Shown here: piece after piece, positions 50,011 to 59,400 of the stretch
Numbering within the stretch: position 1 is the stretch's first letter
Layout: each line of letters opens with the position of its first letter
Source: [Scytonema hofmanni] UTEX 2349
GTDB taxonomy: Bacteria; Cyanobacteriota; Cyanobacteriia; Cyanobacteriales; Nostocaceae
Direction: 5' to 3'
Length of the DNA stretch: 64,000 nucleotides
Assembly: GCF_000582685.1 (NCBI RefSeq)
Contig: NZ_KK073768.1
Span: 2,626,191-2,690,190, forward strand
Position numbers and translations under genes: made by a program
The notes under the pieces: generated by a model
Told to the model about the DNA's origin: nothing
Databases searched by the model: none
The model's input: the letters and a program-made list of their open reading frames with translations, nothing else

Positions 50011-51336
50011 TCACTTGTTACTATTGACAACTTGACCATAAAGGTCATATGTATCAGCGCTGTGGATCGCGACTGGGAAAATCTCTCCTAGCTTCGCTTC
50101 GCCTTTTACATATACCTGTCCATCGACTTCTGGAGAAAATCTCCCAGAACGACCGATTAATTCTCCAGTTTCCGGATTTTGTTGCTCAATCAGCACATCA
50201 ACAACTTTCCCCACTTCCTGTTGATTTTTCTTCCAAGAAATCGGTTGTTGAAGTTCCATCAATGCTGAACGGCGTTCTTCCATCAATTCTTGGGGCAACT
50301 GATTTGGTAAGTTATGAGCAGGAGTTCCTTCCTCTGGGGAAAACGTAAAAACACCAACGTGATCGAATTCATGTCGCTGGACGAACTGTAGCAGATGCTC
50401 GAAATGCTCTTGTGTTTCCCCAGGATAGCCAACTATAAATGTTGTCCGCAGTACTGCTTCTGGTAGCGCGGTTTTAATGCGCTCAATGATCCCATCATTT
50501 ACCCGTCCTTGCCAAGGACGGTTCATGGCACGCAGAACTTCTGGATGGGAATGTTGCAAGGGCAAATCTAAATAAGGTAATACGTTAGGTGTTTCTTTTA
50601 TTGCCTTAAGAGCAGATGGAGTCAATCCCGTTGGATAAGCGTAGTGCATCCTTATCCACGGTACATCTACTTTTGCCAAAGCGCGAAGTAATTCTGCTAA
50701 TTTTGGCTCGCCGTAAATGTCTAATCCATAATTGGTGGTGATTTGGGAAATTAAAATTATTTCTTTTACACCTTCACTCGCTAGCTGTTGCGCTTCTTTG
50801 ACAATCGATTCAATAGTACGCGATCGCTGATTTCCGCGTAGATAAGGAATGATACAAAAAGCACAACGATAATCACATCCTTCGGCTACCCGCAAATAGG
50901 CTACACCCTCGCTTGTCGTCCGATAACGTGGTGTGTTTTCATCAGCAATATAGGTCGGTTCGGCACTAACAAGTTTAACTCGTTCTCCTTCTTCTACCCG
51001 CTTAATTACATCAACTATTTTGTGATAATCGCCAGTACCTACCACCGCTACTGCTTCTGGCAACTCTTCCAATAACTGCGATTGGAAATGCTGCGCCATA
51101 CAACCTGCGATCACGATTTTTTTATTCGCTTCCGCTAGTTCTACTAACGTTTTTACCGATTCTTCTCTTGCTGCTTCAATAAAACTACAAGTATTGACAA
51201 TAACATAATCTGCTAAATCTTCATTACTATCTACACCATAGCCTGCTTCTACTAGCAGTCCTAACATGTGCTCTGTATCAATTCGATTTTTCTCGCAGCC
51301 CAGGTGAGAAATTGCAATTGTTGGCTTATCACCCAT
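50011..51336 (-). CDS. rimO: Ribosomal protein S12 methylthiotransferase RimO
   Basis: A 441-residue radical SAM enzyme that methylthiolates Asp of ribosomal protein S12. The N-terminal cluster cysteines are in ISHLGCEKNRIDTEHMLG, VNTCSFIE and IAGCMAQ. The radical SAM site is EGCDYRCAFCIIP. The C-terminal TRAM domain has EVGKVVDVLIEQQ and GQVYVKGEA. Length and order match RimO rather than MiaB. It precedes the helicase gene by 46 bp in the same direction, so the pair may be one unit, both tied to RNA and ribosome function. Confidence 0.95.
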   Translation of the reverse strand: MGDKPTIAISHLGCEKNRIDTEHMLGLLVEAGYGVDSNEDLADYVIVNTCSFIEAAREESVKTLVELAEANKKIVIAGCMAQHFQSQLLEELPEAVAVVGTGDYHKIVDVIKRVEEGERVKLVSAEPTYIADENTPRYRTTSEGVAYLRVAEGCDYRCAFCIIPYLRGNQRSRTIESIVKEAQQLASEGVKEIILISQITTNYGLDIYGEPKLAELLRALAKVDVPWIRMHYAYPTGLTPSALKAIKETPNVLPYLDLPLQHSHPEVLRAMNRPWQGRVNDGIIERIKTALPEAVLRTTFIVGYPGETQEHFEHLLQFVQRHEFDHVGVFTFSPEEGTPAHNLPNQLPQELMEERRSALMELQQPISWKKNQQEVGKVVDVLIEQQNPETGELIGRSGRFSPEVDGQVYVKGEAKLGEIFPVAIHSADTYDLYGQVVNSNK

Positions 51337-51573
51337 ATTATAAAAAATCTTCTTTGTTTGTTCAAGACTAAACTACTAGATCCTGTTTTGTGAGTTTTTA
51401 GTCATATACACCCTCTCTTAGCAACATTTGTAAAGGCGATTGAGGCACTCAATTGCCCACAATCTTATGACTCTAATTACTAAATAGAGCTCATGCTATG
51501 ATATTCTTATTGATCTGTTTCCCAGGGTCAAACTAAAGTGTTTTCGGATAAATAAAACACTTTGTAATATATT

Positions 51574-51602
51574 TTAACAAATAGCCTGTTGTATTTTACA
51601 CT
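51574..51602 (+). promoter_or_regulatory. Sigma70-like promoter of a candidate RNA gene
   Basis: TTAACA, a 17-bp spacer, then TACACT, in an AT-rich stretch of the 700-bp gap after rimO. The predicted start is near 51608-51610. No protein gene begins for more than 400 bp. Confidence 0.5.
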
Positions 51603-51607
51603 ACCGC

Positions 51608-51834
51608 AGGGTGTGGGTTGTTAATTTACCCATCGGGAAGCCGCCCTAAGGGCTGTTTGTGAGAAGTCGCTCGCCCTTTGGTAAATCGAACTCGCGACTA
51701 CGCCTGTAAAACGGTAAGCTGACCTTGCACTCAGGTATTGCGTTCCTACTCGGATGGGTCAGCAAAACACCTAAACTACAAAGAAAGTGCCTCGCGTTTT
51801 GTGAGTGGCAAACTCCTCTTGTAGCCAGTTTTTA
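51608..51834 (+). ncRNA. Candidate structured RNA, unidentified
   Basis: About 227 nt between the promoter above and a TTTTT run at 51829-51833. Paired segments: GGGTGT 51609 with ACACCT 51767; AGTCGC 51665 with GCGACT 51694; GCTGACC 51718 with GGTCAGC 51757; and a final hairpin CTACAA.../...TTGTAG (51776-51824) containing TGCC/GGCA. This would be a multibranch fold plus a terminator-like stem. Not recognised as tmRNA, RNase P RNA or SRP RNA. It could be 6S-like or an old repeat. The fold was judged by eye. Confidence 0.35.
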
Positions 51835-52075
51835 TCTTAACATATCTTATGGAATGTTTTGCGGCAATTTCCATCTGAAGGGGGAGGCAGTAAAACAAAC
51901 TGTTTTAAACAAATTTGTCATCAGTCATTGGTAATGAGTTAATGGGCAATGGGCAATGGGCAATGGGCAATGGGAATTGGGCAATGGGAGATTTTTTCCA
52001 TGCCCTATGCCCCATTCCCCATACCCTATTTTTGATTTACTTTAGACTTTGGACTCCGCAAAGCGGGTTAAAGAC
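51835..52075. other. Spacer upstream of btpA with ATGGGCA tandem repeats
   Basis: AT-rich sequence followed by GGGCAATGGGCAATGGG repeats (about 51940-51990) and the complementary CCCCATTCCCC type (about 52000-52028). No gene is supported here. Confidence 0.5.
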
Positions 52076-52912
52076 GTGGACTTATATCAGCTATTTAAAA
52101 CCAAAACACCGATTATTGGCGTAGTTCATTTACTACCCCTGCTGACTTCCCCCCGTTGGGGAGGTAGCTTAAAGGCGGTAATCGACCGCGCCGAACAAGA
52201 AGCAACAGCCCTAGCGAGTGGAGGTGTTGACGGGATTATTGTGGAAAACTTTTTCGATGCGCCGTTTACCAAAAATAAAGTAGATCCTGCGGTTGTGAGT
52301 GCCATGACTATAGTGGTGCAGCGGATACAGAATTTGGTGACACTGCCTATCGGCTTAAATGTTTTGCGGAATGATGGATTAAGTGCGATGGCGATCGCCA
52401 CCTGTGTCCGAGCGCAATTTATCCGTGTCAACGTCCTCACAGGCGTCATGGCAACCGATCAAGGATTAATTGAAGGTGAAGCACATGAATTATTGCGCTA
52501 TCGACGAGAGTTAGGCAGCGATGTAAAAATTTTTGCTGATGTGTTGGTCAAACATGCCCGTCCTTTAAGTTCGCCAAATCTCACCGTCGCCGTGAAAGAT
52601 ACAATTGAGAGGGGTTTAGCAGATGCCGTGATTTTGTCTGGTTGGGCTACTGGTAGTCCACCGAACGAAGAAGATTTAGAATTAGCTTCGGGTGCAGCAA
52701 ATGGTACACCTGTATTTGTCGGTAGTGGGGCGAGTTGGGAAAATATTGCTACACTGTTGCAGGCAGCAGATGGTGTGATTGTTTCCAGTTCTCTAAAACG
52801 CCACGGTCGTATCGAGCAACCAATTGACCCGATTCGCGTGAGTCAATTTGTCGAAGCCGCACATCGGAGTTGGAACTCTAAGGCTGAAAAAAAATCAATT
52901 TTAATTGGGTAA
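52076..52912 (+). CDS. btpA: Photosystem I biogenesis protein BtpA
   Basis: About 278 residues from the GTG at 52076 (VDLYQLFKTKTPIIGVVHLL); a TTG at 52049 is possible but adds nothing conserved. BtpA-family TIM-barrel marks: LLTSPRWGGSLKAVIDRAEQ, DGIIVENFFDAPF, LPIGLNVLRND, IRVNVLTGVMATDQG, and VFVGSGASWENIATLL. In Synechocystis BtpA is needed for stable photosystem I reaction-centre accumulation; its enzymatic role is unclear. It is followed after a repeat-filled gap by the VKOR-type gene. Confidence 0.93.
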   Translation: MDLYQLFKTKTPIIGVVHLLPLLTSPRWGGSLKAVIDRAEQEATALASGGVDGIIVENFFDAPFTKNKVDPAVVSAMTIVVQRIQNLVTLPIGLNVLRNDGLSAMAIATCVRAQFIRVNVLTGVMATDQGLIEGEAHELLRYRRELGSDVKIFADVLVKHARPLSSPNLTVAVKDTIERGLADAVILSGWATGSPPNEEDLELASGAANGTPVFVGSGASWENIATLLQAADGVIVSSSLKRHGRIEQPIDPIRVSQFVEAAHRSWNSKAEKKSILIG

Positions 52913-53098
52913 TAGGGACTGGGGACTGGGGACTGGGGACTGGGGCAATTTGAGGAGGGGTAAAGGTATGGAAATAAAAAGTTATTTAAATTACTCCGGG
53001 AATATTTTTTTCCCCCTTTCCCCTTTCCCCTTTCCCCCTCCTGAAATTGCCCATTGCCCATTGCCCATTGCCCATTGCCCATTCACCGTTTTTTAGGT
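52913..53098. repeat. GGGGACT and CCCATTG tandem repeats
   Basis: About 35 bp of GGGACTG heptamers near 52917-52945, and a CCCATTG heptamer array near 53048-53083. Between them are polypyrimidine blocks. No gene is supported. Confidence 0.7.
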
Positions 53099-53099
53099 T

Positions 53100-54089
53100 A
53101 TGATTCGCCGTCGTTCTACGCCTTGGATTCAAAGATGGTCGCGTATTTTAATTGCCGCGATCGCAGCATGTGGTGCCTTAACCACAGCTTATCTCACGTT
53201 TGAAAAGTTAACAGGAGGCAAAGCCGCTTGTGTAGCACAGGCTGGTGTCAAAGGCTGTAACGATGTTCTTTCTAGTCCTTGGGGAACAGTTTTTGGTCAG
53301 CCATTAGCCTTGTTTGGATTTTTGGCATACACTAGCATGTTGATATTTGCTTTGGCTCCTTTGGCAATTAAAGGAGCCGAAAATAAAGACCAGCGTCAAA
53401 AGCTAGAAAATGTTACATGGTTGCTGCTGTTGGCAGGAGCGATCGCTATGACAGTTTTCAGCAGCTACTTGATGTACGTGCTTTTCTTCCAACTCAAAGC
53501 CGTTTGTCTTTACTGTATTGGTTCAGCTTTATTTTCTCTGAGTCTTTTGGTGCTGACACTTATCGGTCATGTTTGGGAAGATTTGGGACAAATATTTTTT
53601 ACGGCAATTATTGTCGGCATGGTGACGCTAATTGGCACTTTAGGCGTTTATGCTGGTGTCAATTCATCAGGTGCGATCGCTGAATCAACTTCTGGCAAAC
53701 CTGTACAAATTAGCTTTACACCATCAGTAGCGCCAAATTCCCAATTCGGTTGGGAAATTACCACCAAATCTGGTGAATCAGAATTAGCGCTAGCACGCCA
53801 TCTTGTGAAAATCGGCGCGAAAGAATACAGTGCTTATTGGTGTCCTCACTGCCACGAACAGAAGCTACTTTTCGGTAAAGAAGCCGAACAGATAATCGAC
53901 GATAATGTCAAAGTTGAGTGTGCCGATGATAGCCCAAAAGGTAAACCCGAATTGTGTAAAGCCGCTAAAATTGAAGGCTTCCCTACTTGGATTATCAATG
54001 GTAAAAGCTATAGCGGAGTCCAAAACTTGCAGGAACTAGCAACAAATTCTGGTTACACAGGTTCGACGAATTTCAAGTATTTTAGGTAA
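53100..54089 (+). CDS. VKOR-thioredoxin fusion, disulfide-forming enzyme
   Basis: 329 residues. The N-terminal half is a vitamin K epoxide reductase domain with four to five membrane helices; its cysteine pairs are C44/C53 (loop) and C136-LY-C139 (quinone-linked active site). The C-terminal part (about 225-329) is a thioredoxin-like domain with C248-PH-C251 in YSAYWCPHCHEQ and EGFPTWIINGKSY. Cyanobacterial VKOR fusions pass electrons from newly formed protein disulfides to quinone, probably in the thylakoid lumen or periplasm. All redox cysteines are present. The ATG at 53100 starts directly after a tandem repeat. Confidence 0.94.
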   Translation: MIRRRSTPWIQRWSRILIAAIAACGALTTAYLTFEKLTGGKAACVAQAGVKGCNDVLSSPWGTVFGQPLALFGFLAYTSMLIFALAPLAIKGAENKDQRQKLENVTWLLLLAGAIAMTVFSSYLMYVLFFQLKAVCLYCIGSALFSLSLLVLTLIGHVWEDLGQIFFTAIIVGMVTLIGTLGVYAGVNSSGAIAESTSGKPVQISFTPSVAPNSQFGWEITTKSGESELALARHLVKIGAKEYSAYWCPHCHEQKLLFGKEAEQIIDDNVKVECADDSPKGKPELCKAAKIEGFPTWIINGKSYSGVQNLQELATNSGYTGSTNFKYFR

Positions 54090-54155
54090 CAAAACCTCAC
54101 CACGCCAGTCCCCTTAACGGGGGGGAACCCCCGCACGGAGAAAGCGGCTCCCCTT

Positions 54156-54180
54156 CCCCTCTCCTTTATAAGGAGAGGGG
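54156..54180. repeat. CCCCTCTCCTT palindrome
   Basis: A 25-bp perfect palindrome, CCCCTCTCCTT and complement around TAT. It is related to the first hairpin of the repeat inserted in the GT4 gene at 12379. A second palindrome, AGACGTAGCA/TGCTACGTCT, lies at 54243-54263. Confidence 0.7.
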
Positions 54181-54292
54181 TGTCCGGAACGGACGGAGTG
54201 AGATTTTATCCGAGAACCGCGATATTACCCAAATCCGGGTAAAGACGTAGCAGTGCTACGTCTCTAGATACATACCAATTCTTAACACCAAC

Positions 54293-55582
54293 TTACTTCT
54301 TCACCAAGATATACGCCTGAGCATAATCAGGCAATTCTTGAATATGTTGCCCAAAATCTTTATTATTCTTAAAAATACCTGCTAAAAAATCAAGTTGATG
54401 CAGATTCGGTAAAAACGCGCCACCTGTATCGGCTATAATTCCCATTTGCAGATTTTTTCGCCCGCTCTTATTATACTCAAGTACAATAATTTTCCCTAAA
54501 CCAATATTCAGCACATCGCCAGCAAAAGTCACCCCTGGTTTGATAGAAATTTTTGCATCTATCTTATATCCATAACCTTTGATAGCATCAACCTCCCGAA
54601 AATACCAATAACGCTTTTGTGCAGTTGCGGCTAATCCTCGGACATAAGCAATTTCGTTGTTTCTATCAACATTAAAGTATGTCTTAGAACCATCAGGAAA
54701 ATTAACCAGAATTGTTCCTTGCATTAAAGCTTCTTCTAAACCTTTTCGCGTTAGATAAGCCAAAGGTTCAACTTTGCCATACTCTCTCCCACCTGGTTCG
54801 TAAATACCTGATAAAACATCCTGTTTTGTATATCTGGTATAGAACTTACTAGCCGCTAAATCATCTTTTAAACTGTAAATTGGTATATTAAATGTAGAGG
54901 TTTTCTTGCGTGACCCTGCATGAGTAAAGACAGCATATTTTGTAATTCGCAGTCTTTCTTGCTGAGATTTTTCGGGGTTATAAGCAGACCATTTGATAAC
55001 GCGAAAATTAGAATTGATAAAATTAGGATCTTGTAAACGCGTAGTGCGACGATTGCCAATATCCTCTTGTAAGACAGCAATCATAAAATCCAAAGTCTTG
55101 AGGATATCTTTTACAGTAACTCCTTCAGCACCAAGCAATCCTGTACGTTGAACATCTGGATCTAACGAACCATAGTCTTGAAAATACTTTCTGGTATTGG
55201 AGAGAGTTACTAATAAGTCAGCTTGATTGAAATTAACTTTATTTTTTGGTAGCTTTCCGGAATTAAAAACTTTGTTGCTATTAACCTTAAACTTAGGTTT
55301 TTGTGCTTCATCAATGACAGAATACGCTTTTGAAGCTTGTGCTAATTCTTGCTTTGATGAAGAGGTATTTTGTTTGCTTATATTCTCCTTAAAAGGATTT
55401 TGAATATTTGATGTTAGGAAAATCTGCTGCTGATTAAAGGCTAAGTTTTCTGTAACCGGATTTTCTTGAGCTAGCTGTTTAGTTTTTGACTGAGTATATA
55501 GATAGCTACTAGCGAAGCTGGTAATTAATAAAGTGGCAAAACCGACTGTAAGACGAACTTTTTGATTGAATAGCATACTCAT
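54293..55582 (-). CDS. Secreted protein with 3D/MltA-like C-terminus
   Basis: 429 residues. The N-terminus (about 8-30: VRLTVGFATLLITSFASSYL) is a signal peptide or anchor. A long polar segment follows. From about 180 the order YEPGGREYGKVEPLAYLTRK, YFNVDRNNEIAYVRG, and IADTGGAFLPNLHQLDF resembles the double-psi barrel and 3D motif (GADTGGA, then an Asp) of MltA-type lytic transglycosylases, although only some of the acidic residues can be placed. A cell-wall or periplasmic role is inference. It is transcribed toward the VKOR gene with hairpins between. Confidence 0.55.
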   Translation of the reverse strand: MSMLFNQKVRLTVGFATLLITSFASSYLYTQSKTKQLAQENPVTENLAFNQQQIFLTSNIQNPFKENISKQNTSSSKQELAQASKAYSVIDEAQKPKFKVNSNKVFNSGKLPKNKVNFNQADLLVTLSNTRKYFQDYGSLDPDVQRTGLLGAEGVTVKDILKTLDFMIAVLQEDIGNRRTTRLQDPNFINSNFRVIKWSAYNPEKSQQERLRITKYAVFTHAGSRKKTSTFNIPIYSLKDDLAASKFYTRYTKQDVLSGIYEPGGREYGKVEPLAYLTRKGLEEALMQGTILVNFPDGSKTYFNVDRNNEIAYVRGLAATAQKRYWYFREVDAIKGYGYKIDAKISIKPGVTFAGDVLNIGLGKIIVLEYNKSGRKNLQMGIIADTGGAFLPNLHQLDFLAGIFKNNKDFGQHIQELPDYAQAYILVKK

Positions 55583-55780
55583 AGCTTAGAATTTATTTTG
55601 CTAAAAAATTACACGTTCTCAATGTTTGGACAACATTTTTTTCATCAAAGTTTCATATAAGTTCATTAAAGTTTTAAATTATTTATCATGATAAAAGTCT
55701 GATCGCACTCTTTCTTGGGAAATATATGTATAAGGCAATGAATGCCAATCAATTAGTTTACCAAACCCGCAATATACAAT

Positions 55781-56479
55781 ATGGAAGTAAAATTAGGATT
55801 TGGAGCAATCCCAAGACCACAATATATCTTTGTCAGCAGAGAATCGGATTACTGTTGGTATATGCTTTCCGAAGACAGAAGACAAATTCCAATTTATGAT
55901 AAAGCTTTGACCGGGGTGATAACAGGCATAGAAGTCGAGAAAAAGGTAGAAACTTCTTTTGGATTGACATTCAAAACTGATTTGTATATTTTGGCAGACA
56001 AACCTTATATTATACGTTCAGGAAATGAATCTTATTTTTCTAAAGGGTTGCTGCTATCTTTAGATATTTTGACTTGTGAGCAACTACATCAACCAGTAAC
56101 TATTACAGTTAGCCCAGGAGATAGAACAATTGTATTTTGTACAATTTACGACCCAGTAACTTATAAGTCTATAGGTGTTAGTTGGGATGGACATAGAGAA
56201 CTTAACTGGCAAGCTTTAGGACAAAAAGTAAGTGAAAAGGTTAACCAAAGTAATCATTGTATTCACGATCGCGTAAAAATCCCGGCAAGTGTGACAACGG
56301 CAGAATTACATGAAACTTTGATAGCTCAAACAGACACATATTTAGCACAATTGAATTGGACGCAAGAAGTAGGACGACAGTTTTTGCACCAAAGGTATGG
56401 TAAGCGATCGCGTACTCAATTAACAGATGCAGAACTTCTAGATTTTATTGATTACCTCAAGTTGCAACCAAAAGTGTAG
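55781..56479 (+). CDS. Hypothetical protein, unknown
   Basis: 232 residues from the ATG at 55781 (MEVKLGFGAIPRPQYIFVSR). No signal peptide, membrane segment or catalytic motif is visible. The first 150 residues look beta-rich (DYCWYMLSEDRRQIPIYDKA, ITVSPGDRTIVFCTIYD) and the last 80 helical (LIAQTDTYLAQLNWTQEVGR). It stands alone and divergent from the 3D-like gene, so the two may share a regulatory region in 55583-55780. Confidence 0.6.
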   Translation: MEVKLGFGAIPRPQYIFVSRESDYCWYMLSEDRRQIPIYDKALTGVITGIEVEKKVETSFGLTFKTDLYILADKPYIIRSGNESYFSKGLLLSLDILTCEQLHQPVTITVSPGDRTIVFCTIYDPVTYKSIGVSWDGHRELNWQALGQKVSEKVNQSNHCIHDRVKIPASVTTAELHETLIAQTDTYLAQLNWTQEVGRQFLHQRYGKRSRTQLTDAELLDFIDYLKLQPKV

Positions 56480-56664
56480 GTTGGGAGAGGAGGGGAGGGG
56501 GGAGGGGGGGATGAGGAGGATGAGGAAGATGAGGGGGATGAGGAAGATGAGGAAGATATTGCTCCCTTGTCTCCCTTGTCCCCCTTATCTCCCTTGTCTC
56601 CCTTGTCCCCCTTATCTCCCTTATCTCCCTTATCTTCCTTATCTCCCTTATCCCCCTTGTCCCA
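56480..56664. repeat. GAGGATGAGG and CTCCCTTAT low-complexity array
   Basis: A purine-rich GGATGAGGAAGAT array changes into a pyrimidine-rich TCTCCCTTGTC/TCTCCCTTATC array. Frames through it are open by composition only. It separates convergent genes. Confidence 0.75.
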
Positions 56665-58173
56665 TTACTTAACACGACAGAACTTGCGATCGTTATCATC
56701 TTGAGGATATTGCCAAGAATAGGCAAAATGGCTTATACCTTTAAGTTGCGGGGCTAATTGGCGCAGTGCTTGCATTTGCACTTCTAATGGCGGACGATTA
56801 CTAATAGATTCACCCCATTTGCCGGCTAAAGCGGGAATCACCTGCGTCCCTGGTTTTGCCACACTTAAAACCCGCTGTGCTTGAGAAACAATACAACCGG
56901 TGTCAGCGCAATTAGCATACAACATCGGATGCCACTCAAGATTACTGGGAAATCTATCCCAAGGTTGCAAGCGAGAATCATAACCTTGTCCTAACGATTG
57001 ATTTCCTTCCGGGAAAAACACCACCCCTGCGGGAATACCTAGTTGCTGTGCGGGGTAACTAGCTAAAGTGACAAAATCTAGGATACCTTGCATGGCGTGG
57101 GCAACTGCAAGCTGCCATAATTCGACTTGCAAAAGGGGTTGCCTTTCGTTTGCAGTCATCAGGGATTTTTCTGCTGTTACTGCTTGGGGAGTGCGACCTT
57201 GCCAAAGTGGTTCACCTTCAGTAGGATACACTTTATCGACATCAGCGACATCTCCGGCTGTGACGTATCCCTTAGTCAAAAAGCGCCGAATCAAGTCCAA
57301 CCCTTTATAATTCTGTGCGCGTTGAAATAAAGCTTGTTGAGTGGCTTCGGTAAATAGCCATAAATCTGTAACTTTAGTGGCGATAGAATCACTTCCTGCC
57401 TGTCGCGGATAGCGTATATAGTCAAACAGTACTCCATCTGGACGACGACGGATTATTTCTTGCTGTAGTTGATAGTAGTCGCGTTTTGCCTGTAAGTTGT
57501 AGGGGTCAACAAACACTTGACTGCCGTTGTCTACAACATATAAGCTAGTTTGACCTTTGCCATTGCGAGCGATCGCACCTTGCCGATCTTGACGCTGGGC
57601 GTAAGTATAACCAAAATTGGTTGTAAACATCCAGGCGTAAACCTTCAAACCGCGTTCTCGTCCTTTTTGAATTGCTTGGGCTAACAAATCAACTTTTTCT
57701 GACCCTGGTGTGCGAATCACAGAGGGCCAAACTGTCGGGTTAGATCCTGCTGGCAACAACACTTGCCCATCGTAAAACGCTTCCAAATAAACTTGGTTAT
57801 AGCCCCGGCTAACAATTCGATCCATAATTTGATCGATCGCTCCCGGTTGAATGTCACAAGGATACAAGCGCAACCAAATTGCTTGAACTTGGGGCCAAGT
57901 ACGACTGCGGCATTCTCGCAAAGCTTGTGCATGTTGTTGCAACAACTGTCGATAGTTGTTCTGGGCATCTTCATTGCCTTTTTGTGCCAAAGCGCGTAAA
58001 TTGTCTTTTTCTTGGGTTGCCGTTGCTGATAACTGGCAATGGTCGTTTACTTGCGCTTGTGCTGGTTGACTGAAAACATCCAAGGGAATCAGCAAACTAG
58101 TGCTGAACATAACAGCGAACAAGCGACGCCAAGATAATATTGGTTTTGCAAGATTCAAGGAACGGTTAGACAT
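56665..58173 (-). CDS. GHL10-like secreted glycoside hydrolase
   Basis: 502 residues. An N-terminal signal peptide is likely (WRRLFAVMFSTSLLIPLDVF, then QPAQAQ). The core (about 95-480) matches the family-10-like GHL10 TIM barrel: IMDRIVSRGYNQVYLEAFYD, GLKVYAWMFTTNFGYTYAQR, QVFVDPYNLQAKRDYYQLQQ, and RPDGVLFDYIRYPRQ, the last with the D-Y-x-R-Y-P signature. These enzymes probably act on envelope or wall glycans, but the substrate is unknown. The stop lies just beside the low-complexity array. Confidence 0.88.
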   Translation of the reverse strand: MSNRSLNLAKPILSWRRLFAVMFSTSLLIPLDVFSQPAQAQVNDHCQLSATATQEKDNLRALAQKGNEDAQNNYRQLLQQHAQALRECRSRTWPQVQAIWLRLYPCDIQPGAIDQIMDRIVSRGYNQVYLEAFYDGQVLLPAGSNPTVWPSVIRTPGSEKVDLLAQAIQKGRERGLKVYAWMFTTNFGYTYAQRQDRQGAIARNGKGQTSLYVVDNGSQVFVDPYNLQAKRDYYQLQQEIIRRRPDGVLFDYIRYPRQAGSDSIATKVTDLWLFTEATQQALFQRAQNYKGLDLIRRFLTKGYVTAGDVADVDKVYPTEGEPLWQGRTPQAVTAEKSLMTANERQPLLQVELWQLAVAHAMQGILDFVTLASYPAQQLGIPAGVVFFPEGNQSLGQGYDSRLQPWDRFPSNLEWHPMLYANCADTGCIVSQAQRVLSVAKPGTQVIPALAGKWGESISNRPPLEVQMQALRQLAPQLKGISHFAYSWQYPQDDNDRKFCRVK

Positions 58174-58652
58174 ACCTGATTGGGGACTGGGTAAGAGAGA
58201 TTTTTATGAGTGCTGGTGTAGGCAGTTCGTGGAGTGCTAATCATCGAAAGACAAGAATTATCAGCCCCAACACAAGATAGCTTGGGGCAGTATATAGCTA
58301 AATTTTCTGGTTAATTTATAGGGGGTTTTAAACCTTACTTTTCAAAGACTCTCTAAACCATATTTCTGTTGCCGCATTTTGTTATTGAGTTAATTTACTA
58401 TAATTTTTGCCGCGTTTATATGCGTTCATAGTTTATTCTTTTGCCAAGAAAAATACCGTGATATCCACAGGCATTTATAGCACCAAGTCTATTTAAAACT
58501 TCAATTTTATATCACAAACTAATAACCTAGTCAAGAGTCAAAAGTATAACACTAATAAAAATGGTTTTGACCACAATCAAGTGTTTGTTCAAAAGTTAAA
58601 AATTTGAACTTTCAACTTTTGACTCTCAATTGCTGTAAGCAGCAGCAGATAG
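58174..58652. other. Intergenic region between GHL10 gene and psb27
   Basis: 480 bp of AT-rich DNA. The only structure is a short inverted repeat CCCCAACACAAGATAGCTTGGGG near 58267. No gene, RNA or clear promoter was recognised. Confidence 0.45.
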
Positions 58653-59048
58653 TTAACCGCCACGCTTTAAAGCCAATTCTACCTGTTTAAGTTCAATTTG
58701 TAGGCGTTTTTTCAACTTTTCTGGCAGGGGACGATTTGGGTAAGAACTGTAGTGTCCAGCTAGAGAATTTAAAGCCGTCCGCATGGTTGTAAACGAGTTT
58801 AGAGTAGAAACAGAGCTAACCCGCTGATAGCGAGCTGAAAAGTCATTAATTTTTTGACGCGCTTCTGCTTGAATTGCTGCTTTATCTGGTGCATCGTTGG
58901 GAAGTTCCAACACATTTTTCATGATATCGACTACAGCCAAAGTGTCTTGGCTATAATTGCCGGTCAAACTATCCGGACTACCACAGCCCATCAAGGCGAT
59001 CGCTAAAACAAAAACCAGGGCAAGCAGACGTGACCAATAGCGCTTCAT
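58653..59048 (-). CDS. psb27: Photosystem II lipoprotein Psb27
   Basis: 131 residues with a lipoprotein signal (LVFVLAIALMGC, lipobox cysteine C22). The mature part is the four-helix Psb27 fold: SLTGNYSQDTLAVVDIMKNV, AEARQKINDFSARYQR, and LNSLAGHYSSYPNRPLPEKL. Psb27 binds the lumenal side of CP43 during photosystem II assembly and repair, before the manganese cluster is built. Single-gene unit. Confidence 0.93.
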   Translation of the reverse strand: MKRYWSRLLALVFVLAIALMGCGSPDSLTGNYSQDTLAVVDIMKNVLELPNDAPDKAAIQAEARQKINDFSARYQRVSSVSTLNSFTTMRTALNSLAGHYSSYPNRPLPEKLKKRLQIELKQVELALKRGG

Positions 59049-59293
59049 AAGTCAAAGAGTGAAATAACGCATAAATCAACGTCTATCCTATCCTGTATTG
59101 GTATCCTGGGGATCATCCGATAGTGTTAGTGGTTCGTTGATAGTGGTTAGTCAGTAGATCGCCAACTTTTTCAACTTATGAGAACACCATTCAATAGCTA
59201 CGTATTAGCAGGTAAAATCAAATACACCTAAGTTTTACAAAAAATTATCTGATTAGGCTATGCTAAGTAGTTGTGCAAAATTAAATATATATT

Positions 59294-59379
59294 TGTCATT
59301 GCGAGTGGAGCGAAGCGGAATGAAGCAATCCCAAACCGTTGCGATTGCTTCGCTACATTTCATTTCGCTCGCAATGACA
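59294..59379. repeat. TGTCATTGCGAG inverted repeat element
   Basis: 86 bp with ends TGTCATTGCGAG and the complement CTCGCAATGACA (one base apart in phase), plus internal inverted GAAGCAATC/GATTGCTTC. This is the type found as interspersed repeats in many bacteria. It lies 21 bp past the stop of the S1-domain gene. Confidence 0.7.
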
Positions 59380-59400
59380 TAAATAATTTTGCCTAACCAC

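Noticed and set aside
51665..51699. tRNA-like GAGTTCGATT on the minus strand
   Set aside because: No acceptor stem, anticodon arm or correct spacing could be built around it.
56448..56726. Proline/cysteine-rich and arginine/glutamate-rich frames in the low-complexity array
   Set aside because: Composition is explained by simple tandem repeats; no conserved sequence is present.
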